Origin: Theristus sp. LFF4_11
Taxonomy: Eukaryota; Nematoda; Chromadorea; Monhysterida; Xyalidae
DNA length: 64,000 nt
Assembly: GCA_030248135.1 (NCBI GenBank)
Contig: JASANC010004154.1
Span: 26,431-90,430 of the forward strand
Direction of reading: 5' to 3'
Part shown: positions 43,051-54,520 of the stretch, in pieces
Layout of the letters: every line of letters starts with the position of its first letter
How positions within the stretch are numbered: the first letter of the stretch is position 1
Translations under genes and position numbers: made by a program
The notes under the pieces: generated by a model
What the model saw: the letters and a program-made list of their open reading frames with translations, nothing else
What the model was told of the DNA's origin: nothing
The model's database searches: none

Positions 43051-46000
43051 TTAAGAGACCGTCCGGAATTAGGAGGAACATTTTGGTAATACTCTGCCCC
43101 TAGCCGAAAATAGATTTCGCTCAAATTTGGTATGGAGGTACCCTTAGGTCCAACTAAGAAAAAACCGGCCCGCTTTTGGAATGAGACCCTTGTGGTGTGG
43201 TGCTACAGGTCTCCAAAGTAGGGTATGTCGTCGAAAAACGTCATTTTTGGCGTTTTGACAAACAACGTCTTTTAACGCAACACAGAAGCGTTATCGAACA
43301 TTGATGCCAATATAAAAAATGTAGTATTTTGCAAGGGCTTTCATGTGTTGTATTTAGTTTTTCAAAAAACACTAACCCTAATTCTGGTACAAACAAAATG
43401 CGTAAAAAAATTGAAGTCCAAAAGTTTCAAAAATTTCAGTTTTTAGCCTTTTATGCCCCAGCGTTCAGTTGGCCCCAAAATTTCTCTTCGCTATCTTTTT
43501 TGCAATAAAAAACTGGTTTAGAAAACATTTTAACAAGTTGCAAACCGTTCCCTCTTTTGAGGTTTTTTTTTGTTGCAAGGTTGGTTGAGAAATTTACGTT
43601 TTTGCTAGTATAAGCTTTTATTGCTTTATTAAGTTTACTTAACAAACGTTTTAACCATTGTGATTTGTACCAGATATATGTAGTTTTGAACGCTCTTTCA
43701 CGTGGTTTAATTTGTTTTAAAAAATACTAAACTATATGTTCGATGCAAACACAAAATTGCTTCAAATCCCAGACCTTTTGGTGTACCGTAAAGAAGTTCA
43801 TGGGTTCTGCAGTCACAACGCTTTAACTTATACAGTTTTTCTTTACAACATCATTTTCTCCGTAAAAAACTGGTTTAGAAAACATTTCAACAAGATTCAA
43901 ACCGGTCCCTCTTTTGAGGTTTTTTTGTTACATTATTGGTTGAGAAATTTTTTGTTTTGCTAGTATAAGCTTTTATTACTTTATTAAGTCTACTTAAAAA
44001 CCGTTTTGACCAATGTTATCTGTACCAAATATATGTAATTTTGAACGCTCTTTCACGTGGTTTAGTTTGTTTTAAAAAATATTAAACTATATGTTTGGTG
44101 CAAACTCTAAAATTGCTTCAAATGTCAGAGCTCTTGGTGTACTACGAAGAAGTTTATGATTTCTGCAGTCACAACGCTTTAACTTCTAGAGTTTTTCTTT
44201 ACGCCATCATTTTTTACCGTAAAAACTGGTCTAGAAAACATTTTAACAATATGCAAACCGTTTTTTCTTTGGAGGTTTGTTTTGTTACAATGTTGGTTGA
44301 GAAATTTTTAATTTTGCCAGTATAAGCTTTTATTGCTTTATTAAGTCCACTTAAAAAACGTTGACCAATGTGATCTGTACCAAATATATGTAATTTTGAA
44401 TGTTCTTTCACGTGGTTCAGTTTGTTTTAAAAATATTAAACTATATGTTTGGTGCAAACTAAAAATTGCTTCAAATCCCAGACCTTTTGATGTACTATAA
44501 AGAAGTTCATGGTTTCTGCGTCACAACGTTTTAACTTATCGGGTTTTTCTTTACACCACCATTTTCGCCGTACAAAACTGGTATAGAAACACCGTTTATA
44601 GTCAAAAATGAGACATCCGCTGTTTGCATTGCTAATGAGAAAATTCTACTTCCCCCCTTTTTGGCCATCATAACCTTAAAAACTACCATAAAATGTGATC
44701 AAATAATATTTTCTAACATTGAATTGCGTGCCAAATACGATCAATTTAAAACGTTTTTTTACGTGGTTGAATAAGTTTAAAAAATATAAATTTTATGTTT
44801 GGTACAAACAAAAAATTCTTTCAAATCGCAGGTCGCACGATGAATTAGTTTATGGTCTCTGCAGTCACAACATGTAAATTACCGCTTTGTTTTCGACACC
44901 ATTATTTTTAGTGTTACTGAGAACGAATATTTCCTTTTCTGGAACAATTGCTCTTTGTTTAGAGACGTCACAGATAAATCTTGAATTCATTTTAAGACTT
45001 TTTTGTTTGCACCGAACATACAATTTAAGTTTCAAAATAACTTATACAACCGAATTTCATTTTTGGCTACCAACAGTGTTTTTAGACTAGTTTTGTACAA
45101 AAACGGTTTTATACAAGTAAAACAATACCAGTTTTGTACGGCGAAAATGGTGGTGTAAAGAAAAACCCGATAAGTTAAAACGTTGCGACGCAGAAACCAT
45201 GAACTTCTTCATAGTACACCAAAAGGTCTGGGATTTGAAGCAATTTTAAGTTTGCACCGAACATATAGTTTAATATTTTTAAAACAAACTAAACCACGTG
45301 AAAGAGCGTTCAAAATTCAAAATTCAAAATTGGTCAAAACGTTTTTTAAGTGGACTTAATAAAGCAATAAAAGCTTATACTGGCAAAATTAAAAATTTCT
45401 CAACCAACATTGTAACGAAACAAACCTCCTAAGAAAAAACGGTTTGCATATTGTTAAAAGGTTTTCTAGACCAGTTTTTTTACGGTAAAAATGATGGTGT
45501 AAAGAAAAACTCTATAAGTTAAAGCGTTGTGACTGCAGAAATCATAAACTTCTTCGTAGTACACAAAGGTGGACTTTAAAAATTTTGGTTTGCCACAAAA
45601 TATTTTACTTTTTTAAAAAAAAAAAAACGGGAAAGGGCAAAAATTACATATATGTGGACAAATCACATTAGTCAAAACGGTTTCAAGGGACTTAATAAAG
45701 CAATAACAGATAATAAAAAAATTAAAAATTTCTCAACAAAATGTAACGAAAAAAACCTCAAAGAGAGAGGGTTTGAATCTGTGGAAATGTTTTCTAAACC
45801 AGTTTTTTACGGAGAAAATGATGATGTAAAGAAAAACTCATAGTAAGGTGGGCGAAAACTCAGACCAAAAGGGGGGAAAAATTGTGTGTGGCCAAAATGG
45901 TGTAGTTTTTACAACAAATTAAACCACGGAAGGCGTCAAAATACATATATTTCGACAAATCACAATGGAAGAAACGTTTTGGCGTTAAGAAGCAAAAAAA

Positions 46001-46480
46001 TACAAAAAAACACTTCAAAGAAAAAAAAAACACAAAAGAGGGGGGTAATGTGTTTTTAACGGCTGGTTGAAAAAAGATAGGAAGAGAAATGGGGCAGGAG
46101 GGAAAGAAAAAAAATGGATTGGGACATCAATTTTTTTACACATTTTGTTTGTACCAAAATTAGGGTTTGTGTTTTTTGAAAAACTAAATACAGCACATGA
46201 AAGCCCTTGCAAAATACTACATTTTTCATATTAGCATCAATGTTCGATAACGCTTCTGTGTTGCGTTAAAAGACGTTGTTTTTCAAAACGCCAAAAATGA
46301 CGTTTTTCGACGACATACCCTACTTTGGAGACCTGTAGCACCACACCACAAAGGTCTCATTCCAAAAGCGGGCCGGTTTTTTTTTAGTTGGACCTAAGGG
46401 TACCTCCATGCCAAATTTGAGCAAAATCTATTTTCGGCTAGGGGCAAAAATGTTCCACCGGTTTGCGGACGGTCTCTTAA
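43051..46480. mobile_element. 3.4-kb foldback element with internal tandem repeats
   Basis: Ends TTAAGAGACCGTCCGG and CGGACGGTCTCTTAA. The outer 300 bp of the two arms are close reverse complements (43051-43380 and 46190-46480). The left arm contains about three and a half tandem units of about 355 bp (starting near 43510, 43865, 44220 and 44570, each with AACTGGTxTAGAAAACATTT). The right arm carries decayed inverse units (45110-45860). No transposase. TTAA at both ends may be part of the duplication. Confidence 0.85.
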
Positions 46481-48692
46481 TATCTAAAGACTTTATCATA
46501 AAAAGCGGCGTTAACTGAGTAGCGCCGCGAGAGTATATTCAACAGAACTCGGGACATAAGAATGACAAATCTGACATTTAATCAGTGCATTGTTTCTTGT
46601 GACTTGTGTGTGTAACTGCGTTGCTTTGTTACACGTTTTTTGCTTTCAGTCACTTTTGCAATGCAACTGCGCGCCGTTTGTTTTATTTCGCTCGTATTGA
46701 GTCATTGTTCCGTTGGGCGTCAGTTGAGATTTTGATCATTTGACCATGGAGACGCTCACGGCTGCACAAGATAAATAGTTTTTTTTCATACAGTAGGTGC
46801 TGCGGAGAAAACTGTGCGGAACCTTTTGTTTCGTTACACACATTGCAAATAATGTGTACGCATGTACCAGTTTATGAGCATGAGAGGAGAGGAAGTAAAT
46901 AGCGCAGCGCAGCAAGTGAAACGTTTAACAACGTCACGGCAAACAAAACCTTTAATTACGGTAAATACGCATGCAGAAGATGGTCCCATGATACTTTTTC
47001 AAGCAATTTTTCATTTGCGGTATTAGTGTTCAAATAGTTCATATCATACCCGCGCGACGGTGGTACCGATGTGCTCAACCCTCAGTGTGCAGCCCACAAA
47101 AACAAACTTTTAGATATTGGCTTCATTGCCCCGGCTGCCTTGCAAATGGTGCACAGCCTTCAAAAGGGTGCACATCCCTGAACCGGTGTCGCCAAAATGC
47201 GACCGCAAAAATTTCTGGCGGTTTTGCGGGCTGCGCACATTGGTACCCCACACCGTCGCACGGGTACGGTTCATATATTAGATGGATGAAGAGCGACATG
47301 AAAAAGCAGACTATATATAGTGGCGGCCAAAAGTGTTGGAACGCTGCGCGCGTCCCGTGAACCCAACGTTGCCCATGAATTCTTATAATAGCGTTTGTAG
47401 GGCCGATGCAACAGGCGCGCAATATAAACCACAATGTAAATTCAGTGCAACAAAAATACGGACATATGAACGCACTAGGCTACATTGTATGAAGCTATGA
47501 AATCCAACCCACTCACGGAAGGAATAAACAAAAAATGACATTCAAACATGAAACCTTGCTCGTTGTGATGTGGATATGTGATATGGAAATGTCTATGGTT
47601 TCAACAATTCATATTGACGTTATCACCCACTTATCAAAAATGCAATCATATACAACCACAAATCAAAGCCACACATGTGCCACAAGGCACAAGGGAGGTA
47701 ATCATGCGGATGCGCGAGCGAGCGAAGCGAGCGGACAGCGCATCACGCATTATATGGGTAGGTATAGACCTGCGCGCGTTTTCAAAATTTAGTCGCTGTC
47801 CTGCAGCAATCAATATATATGCTGCAAACTTGATACTGTGCACACGAAGAGACCTGCCAAAGTTGCAAACTGTGCCGAAGAAAAACTTCCGCCAGACTTC
47901 TTTACGTACGTTCTAGACGCGATACCTATTCTGAAAAGTTGGTTACTTATTCTTCTGTCTCCTATTTTTCAGCTATGTCATCAAGATGTGTTACCCCTTT
48001 CAATTTTTACCTGCGACATTTTCACAGTCGAACAAAAAAGTTTCCTGGGGTAATTTCATCCGTAGATTTTAAAAATCAAGTTAGTTTTTTGCTCCAACCT
48101 TTTTTGGTCAAAATCGGACATTTTTAAAAGTTCGTAGGTTTTGACCTGGTTTCAAGTGTTCGCCTTTTCAAATTTCACCTTCGACACTTTCGCAGTCGAA
48201 CAAAAATGTTTCCCAAAATAATTTCATCTGTAGATTTTAAAACATCAGTTAAATTTTTTACCCCGACCCTTTCAGACACAGCGCATTAAAACCCCTGGCC
48301 TACACCAACAGGACGAATACAACGAATACAACAATACAATAGCAACCCTCAAATTCAAGCACATAATTTGTTGAAACAAACAAAATTAGAAAAACGGCAA
48401 CCAAATAATCAAAGTCATGACGATTCGAGCGAATCGGCCGTGGAAATTTGCGAAATCGGTCCAAAAACAAAAACAGGAACCTGTGGAGTCCAGGGTAATT
48501 CAGGATTTTGGGTTAGATTTCCTAAGGGAGCAAAGTTTTAAATACTGAATCGTGACGATTTTGGGTAAAGCGACATCCCTCCAAAACGAAAAATGAAATC
48601 AGTGCGCTGTATGCCGAATGGGAAGTTTGGGAGAATATATGCCCAACGCATTCTGAATTTTGTCCAATTTTTGGGACTCATGTAAAAAATCA
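46481..48692. other. Gene-free spacer
   Basis: No ORF with credible coding character. It contains a tandem duplication of about 178 bp (TTCACAGTCGAACAAAAAAG near 48020 and its relative near 48193) and a solitary TATATAGTGGCGGCCAAAAG at 47312, which looks like one end of a Tc1-type element. Confidence 0.5.
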
Positions 48693-49287
48693 GAATATTA
48701 TCTAAAAATGCGGAAGACGCAGATAAAAGGAGGAATATGGCTTTTGTAAGCAGTTAGAAACATTTTTGCTTCACAACTATTTTCAAGTCTCTGATGGGGC
48801 ACACGGATACAAGTACATAAGAGCCATATTTTTGCGCCGTTTATTCACTATTTCGGTTGCACATGGTAGCCCTCTTACTTTTTCGACAAACGAAACTTTT
48901 ACATTCGCTGAATTTCGAGCAGATAGTAACATAAAACTACTAAATTAAAGATTACATCTTCGATCACTGACGTCATCAACAATAAAGCTTATCTACAGCA
49001 ACGCTTTGAAGTCTCTGAATTTTTCTTTCTGCACAGAGTTTGCAGAATTTTGAACATGCTGTGATTTCACACTAAACTGAAGAGGACAAGTGAAAAACGC
49101 TTTTGAAGGTTTTTAGGTTTTTCATCAACACAAACGTGGCGCAAAAATATAACTCTTATGTATTTGTATCCGTGTGCCACATCAGAGACTTGAAAATAGC
49201 TGTGAAGCAAAAAAGTTTCTAACTGCTTACACAAAACCATATTCCTCCTTTTATATGCGTCTTCCGCATTTTTATTAGATAATATTC
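48693..49287. mobile_element. Inverted-repeat element J
   Basis: Arms of about 165 bp (48693-48855 and 49125-49287) are reverse complements, beginning GAATATTATCTAAAAATGCG. The inner part has no ORF. It lies 380 bp before the GPCR gene. Confidence 0.8.
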
Positions 49288-49667
49288 TCCACGTTCCCAG
49301 TTTCTAGTGATTCTTGGAAACTTATAAAGTTCTTTATCATACTCATTGTATTTTTTCAACTGTCATTTGCAAAAGTTCTTTTTCGTGGGCCACCGTTTTC
49401 ATAAAATACAGTATCCGTTTTATCGTATTTTGTGAACAACCTTATGAAACCAAAAAACACACGACCGCTGCCGCTATAAGTGTAACATGTAACATAGCAG
49501 AGAAATGCCGCAGTTCAAAAATAAAACACTACATTGTTTTTGAGGATAATAGCTTTTCGAATGTTTAGGAAATTTTACTGACAAAAGATGCTCTAACTTT
49601 TAACTGGCCTAAATTCTAACCACCAAATTTAAAAAGAAGAATATTTACGTCGATAACATATCCGACA

Positions 49668-52600
49668 ATGAATCAGCAACAGACGCAATGTAGTCTTCAA
49701 GAGTTGCACATCAATGAAACGGAGGTGATCGAGCGCATCAACTGGATCATGACGCATCTGCAGCTGTACCATTATTACGACTTTGAGATAACCGTTAGTT
49801 GTGAAACGTTGCTTGTGATTTATTTTTTACTTTTGAGAAATAATGCTGATTATTCCTATCTATGTACAAATGTAAGTTGAAAGTACAGTCCATCCATCAT
49901 GCAAACTAGCTGATTGGTTGGCTGCACACACGTGCAGCCTGAGGTATGCATTTTGTGCAGGCAAACTCCGCTTCCACAGCAATGCCTGCACAGAATGCTC
50001 CGTGTTGCTCGACATGATCTGCACATTGTATTCACAGCTGTGCATCTGCGTGTCCGCACTGCTACTAAACTCCGCGATGGTGTTCGTGCTCGCTCGACGT
50101 CAAATGCGTTCGTTGGTCAGCTCGTTGTTGGCGACGATGGCCGTGTGCGACGCCGTGGTGACGTCCAGTACGCTCGTGTTCTCGTGGCATTTCAATCGCG
50201 TCGCAGACGTGTACGTTACGTGACGTTGAAGTATGCTGGTTTAGGCCTGTCAGTAATGTTCTGCTAAATACAGAGCTCGTGAAAGAGAAAAGAACTGAAC
50301 CGGATCGGAATGGCGCCAGAAAATGTATCCCTTAGACACAAACAGGGTGTTTGATTTTCAACCAACATCCGGACTGGATACAATATCGTTTTTCTTACTA
50401 TAATTCAAAGTTGGGCATTCTGAGAAAAGAATGACAGGTCTACGAGAACGTACTGTATCATCGCATGTTTTTTGCGGCTGCCCCAAAAACGCCAGCACCA
50501 CTGTGCACTAACGCATTTGCGCACAGCGTCTGCGACCAGCAGCTGATGTCGTTCGGCTGGATGCTGTGCGCGTTCGTGCAGCATCAGATCGCGTACGTGC
50601 TGCACGCGCTGCGTCTCTGGCTTGCAGTCTACATGGCCTCCATCCGCCTGGCCGCGTTACGCCCGGAGTGCGCGCGCAGTAGGCGCATCTACGCGCGCCT
50701 GTGCGCCAGACCGGCGCGCAACGTCGCCGTCATGTTCGGTGCGCGGCAGTGATGTTACTTCGTTTTTTTATTGATAGTAAACTACAATCGAACGGCAAAT
50801 TGCAGGGTATCAGCTGATTGGTATGGTGATCCACGTGATGTACACGTGATGTATGCTTTCTGTGCCCTTTCTCCGCCCCATAGTCACGGCGGCGCAAAAA
50901 TCATACATCACGTGATCACGAACTAATCTGCTGATGGCCTATAATTTAGAGTTCGACTGTACATGCAGTTCTCCAGCCAAAAAAGCTCACGGTCCGAGTT
51001 TGGTGAGTTTCCAAAAAAACTTAGTGCGGCTTCACTCGTTCACGCTTGGTGGGGTTGTTCTATCTGGAATCAAATGAAATTGTATCCATCATTTCGGACC
51101 GCACCCCGCACCCCGGACCGCACCCTTAGGCTTAGCCTTTAGACTTAGGGTTAGGCTTAGTCTGAGCATTATGGTTTAGAGTTAGACTTGGGGCTTTGGA
51201 TTAGACTTATGCTCAGGCGTAGTCTCTTAGGCTGGGTCGTCGTTTCGTTTCCAGTAATCATCAGCACCCTGCAAGTGCTCGTCGGTCTGTCCGGTACGTT
51301 GCGTCAGTGGCCGGACAAAAATCCGCAGTTCGCAAAACCACCGATCAGCGAATCGAATCGGTCGACGTTGCTGCAGTTGTTCGCCGAGTTTCTGCCGATC
51401 ATTCCAAACAACCAATCAACAGTAACACTTCCAATTCACAACAATGAACGCAACAATAGCAGTGGAAATCTGTTCAACGTGATTCAAACGTTGAACCGAC
51501 AAGTGCAATGCGAAACAATGGTAAATTACTCTTTTGCCATTCTTGTGACACGCCGTTTGGCTTCACACATGGCGCAAAATTGGATTGGTATTTTTATTTA
51601 AAAATGATTTTTTGATTTTATAATGAGTACAATAAACTATGACAGCAAGTAAAGGCAACCGCACAAACTGCGGGCCGCAAGAACGGGTCTCGACACGATG
51701 CTTCAACCTTCATGTGATTGTCTAAGAATTTTATTTGAAAGTCGAAGCATATGTGCAGCCAGGCCAACACGGCGTGTTGTTTTGATGATGTTAACGAAGT
51801 GGTCTGCAACGCGCACGATCGTGTCAAGACCTGAACACGGTCCAGACACCATACTCTAGTCGTCCAGTGGACCACCTTTTGCATTTCACCATACACAACG
51901 ACCGTACATGCATACCGTAAAGTCTTGCATATGAGGCTCCTCCAATATCACATGAAGACGCCCACCCAAAAGTGGGCGAATTATCACACACATGGCGGGA
52001 AACCAAAAAAAAATCAAAAATTTGACTTGCTCAAAGTTCCACCCCGTTTACGAGGCCGGACTTCGTAATCTTCGCTTTATGAGACCTCTTCCCATTTATA
52101 AGATCACATGAAATTCTACTTTTTTCAGAAATTTTTGATTTTTAAATTTATACAAGGATAAATACCGTATTACCCCCATTAACCCCCCCCCCACCATTAA
52201 TCCCCCCACCAATAAACCCCCAGCCCCACGACAAATTTCCGAATAATCCCCCCCACAAATAATCCCCCATGGGGGTTTATTGGAAACCTGTTTGAAACAC
52301 ATACCCAGCGAATTCAGTGGCTGAATGCAGTGACATTGGTTAAATTGTGCTACCAAAGGCCCCAAAGGGATGAGTTAGTGGTAATTTCATTACAAAAGGT
52401 TGTTACAAAAGGAAATCTCTGTGAAAAGTAGAAGTTTCTGCGACTTTCTTGCCTGCCATGCAAGGTATTTTTGCCATTTTTCAACAAACCCTTACCCCTA
52501 GAATTTGTTTGTAAATACCGTAAAGTCTTGCATATAAGGTCTCCTTATATAAATTTGAAAATCAAAAATTTCTGAAAAAAGTGGAATTTCGTGTGACAGC

Positions 52601-54189
52601 CTTATAAGTGGGAGGAGGTCTTATAAAGCGAACATCAGGAATTCCGGGCCTTATAAACGGGGTAGGATTTCGACCATGTCATAATTTTGAATTTTTTGGT
52701 TTCCCGCCGTGTGACACTCTGCCCACTTTTGGGTGGGGGTCTTATAAGTGGGAGGAACCTTATATGCAAGACTTTACGGTAAACCCCCCCCCCCCCCACC
52801 AATAAACTTTCACCCCTAAAAGTCGCTGACGTATTTATCCCCCATGGGGTTTATTGGAGGTAATACGGTATGCAAGAGACTTCCCGGCATTTCAGACGCA
52901 CTACACACTGGAGTGGTCGCCGCTGGCGGTCGCGAACGACTGTGCGCTGATGCGTCTGAGTCTGTACGTGATCGGCGTCGTGTTCAAGTTGGCGCCGTGC
53001 GTCGCGTTGGCCGCGCTGATGTTCGGCCTGATGCACGCGCGGCACGTCATCCGCCGGCGCAAACGCTCGTTGCACGTCGGCGCATCGCTCAACGTCAACG
53101 TTTCATCATCATCGTCCGCCAGCGCGCAAAACAGCAACGCCGACAATCGAACGTGGCTGCAGCGATTTCCCGGGCGAAGATCGCCGAACAACCACAACAA
53201 CAAGTTAGAGGGTAGCCTCAACAGCTACGTCGGTAGGCGGCTGGCGACCGTCCATCAACAGATCACCCCGCAGAATGGCCTCAACTGCGACGGCGACGCC
53301 GCGGCGACAATGGAAAACGACGAGAGTGTGGAGCTCGACTCGTTGCTGCCGATTGGTTGCAGCACACCGGAGCCACCGGCAGACGTGGAGAAACGGTTGA
53401 GCGCAATCAGTCGAGTGGAGATGCCGAGCAGACCGATGTCAACGAACGTTGCTGTTTATGAGGTGACCATGAACATTGTTGTTGTTGTTGTGCTCGGCGA
53501 CACGGTGTGTGCTGCAGATTGCTGGTGAACGAGCCTCCACGTGGTGGCGCGCCGCCATACAATATCAATTATGTCGACTTGTTTTCTTCGAGCGAATTCT
53601 GCACTCCAACTGACTAATGTATACAACTAGCTGATTGGTTAGTTGCACGCGCGTGTGCAGTTGATGCATCATTCTGTGCAAACGCAAACTCCGCCTCCAC
53701 AACAAAGCCAGTACAGAATGCATGCATCAGCTGGCACAGATGCATGCGCACCAACCACAGGTGTGTGCAACAACAAACCAATCAGCCAGTTGTATACATC
53801 AGCGAGCTGTCTCAATTTTGCAGCTTTTTGCCTCTGTGCAGGCTGCGTTCGGCGGCGTCACCACCACGCTGCTGCTGTCAGCGCTCGGTGTCCTGGCCGT
53901 GTTCGAGGTGCCGCAAGCGATACTGGCGTTCATGGCGGCCATGTACCCGGGCGACATCTACTTCGGCGTCTACTTTATGATTGGCGAGATTCTCGAGCAG
54001 TTGTCGCTGCTCGATGGCAGTGTCTGCTTTCTGTTGTACTGTTTCGCGAGCGGAAAATTTCGTCAGCAATGTCGCAAGATGGTTCGCACTTTCTCCGGCT
54101 ACCTTCAAGATAAACAGCGGTTCGTAAACCAAACGAAGTCGTGGTTCGTGAGCCAAACAAAGTCGACGTTTGTGTTTTCTGCTGAGTAA
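49668..54189 (+). CDS. Rhodopsin-like peptide GPCR (nematode DMSR-like)
   Basis: Six exons join in phase: 49668-49793, 50038-50208, 50438-50738, 51231-51520, 52896-53462 and 53842-54189 (TAA), about 600 residues. The N-terminus is extracellular with an NET glycosylation site. TM1 contains SALLLNSAMVFVLARRQM, TM2 SLLATMAVCDAVVTSSTLVF, TM3 YVLHALRLWLAVYMASIR, TM4 GWVVVSFPVIIST, TM5 LYVIGVVFKLAPCVALAALM, TM6 TTLLLSALGVLAVFEVPQAI. TM7 ends LSLLDGSVCFLLYCFASGKF, matching the N/DGSxxFxLYC ending of DMSR/myosuppressin-like receptors. The extracellular loop before TM5 and the cytoplasmic loop before TM6 are long. The ligand is unknown; the subfamily call is moderate. Introns hold MITEs of families A, B and C. 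AATAAA at 54511-54516 is a possible poly(A) signal. Confidence 0.82.
49886..49998. repeat. MITE family C, partial copy
   Basis: ACTAGCTGATTGGTTGGCTG with CACGTGCAG and a TTTTGTGCAGGC block. The right terminal repeat is missing. It lies in intron 1 of the GPCR gene. Confidence 0.55.
50785..50959. mobile_element. MITE family C copy in GPCR intron 3
   Basis: Begins CAATCGAACGGCAAATTGCA with TATCAGCTGATTGGT and ends ATAATTTAGAGTTCGACTG. Confidence 0.7.
51127..51220 (+). repeat. Degenerate TTAGGC-like tract
   Basis: CTTAGGCTTAGCCTTTAGAC, TTAGGGTTAGGCTTAG and related units, directly before exon 4 of the GPCR gene. Confidence 0.5.
51913..52162 (-). mobile_element. MITE family B, truncated copy
   Basis: Left end TACCGTAAAGTCTTGCATAT. 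The rest is the reverse complement of family B, broken at 52162 where MITE A begins. Confidence 0.75.
52163..52870. mobile_element. MITE family A, copy 2, with nested MITE B
   Basis: Ends TACCGTATTACCCCC and GGAGGTAATACGGTA, with C/G-run interior as in copy 1 (13869). A full family B element sits inside it at 52516-52781. It ends 25 bp before GPCR exon 5. Confidence 0.85.
52516..52781 (+). mobile_element. MITE family B, full copy
   Basis: 266 bp with inverted ends TACCGTAAAGTCTTGCATAT and ATATGCAAGACTTTACGGTA. Almost the same sequence occurs at 62069-62334. Confidence 0.9.
53617..53801. mobile_element. MITE family C copy in GPCR intron 5
   Basis: Ends GTATACAACTAGCTGATTGG and ACCAATCAGCCAGTTGTATA enclose ATGCATGCAT blocks. 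Confidence 0.7.
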
Positions 54190-54520
54190 TTACAGATTGT
54201 TGTGGTTTCTTTTTCACTTTTCGCGGACGTTCATACACTGTATCGGTCGCGCTTGAAAACAATGCTTAGGTAATCGGTTCGGTTATACTGGTTTTCTGTG
54301 CGTGATGCCTGTCTGTCTGTCTTTTGAGAATAGTACTTTTGAAATAACTATAATTTGTATTTCATTTCTTTATTTTTCATCAATTCAAAAATAGTGCACA
54401 TTATTTTTGTTGTGTTTTTTAACGGCCAGATCTTAGCTGCAAAAGGAACACGGTATTTTTTGAAATAACCATATCAGTTGTCTCGGGCTATTTCATAATT
54501 TCAGTTTCGCAATAAAATCT
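54190..54520. other. Convergent spacer between GPCR and bHLH genes
   Basis: AT-rich 3' UTR sequence of two genes meeting tail to tail. TTTATT near 54368 could be the minus-strand poly(A) signal. Confidence 0.5.

Noticed and set aside
47312..47345. Tc1-type element end (GTGGCGGCCAAAAGTGTTGG)
   Set aside because: The opposite end was not found, so no element can be delimited.
47085..47916. Overlapping ORFs of 80-112 codons
   Set aside because: They lie in several frames on both strands with no domain, no conserved start and no consistent codon use; treated as chance ORFs.
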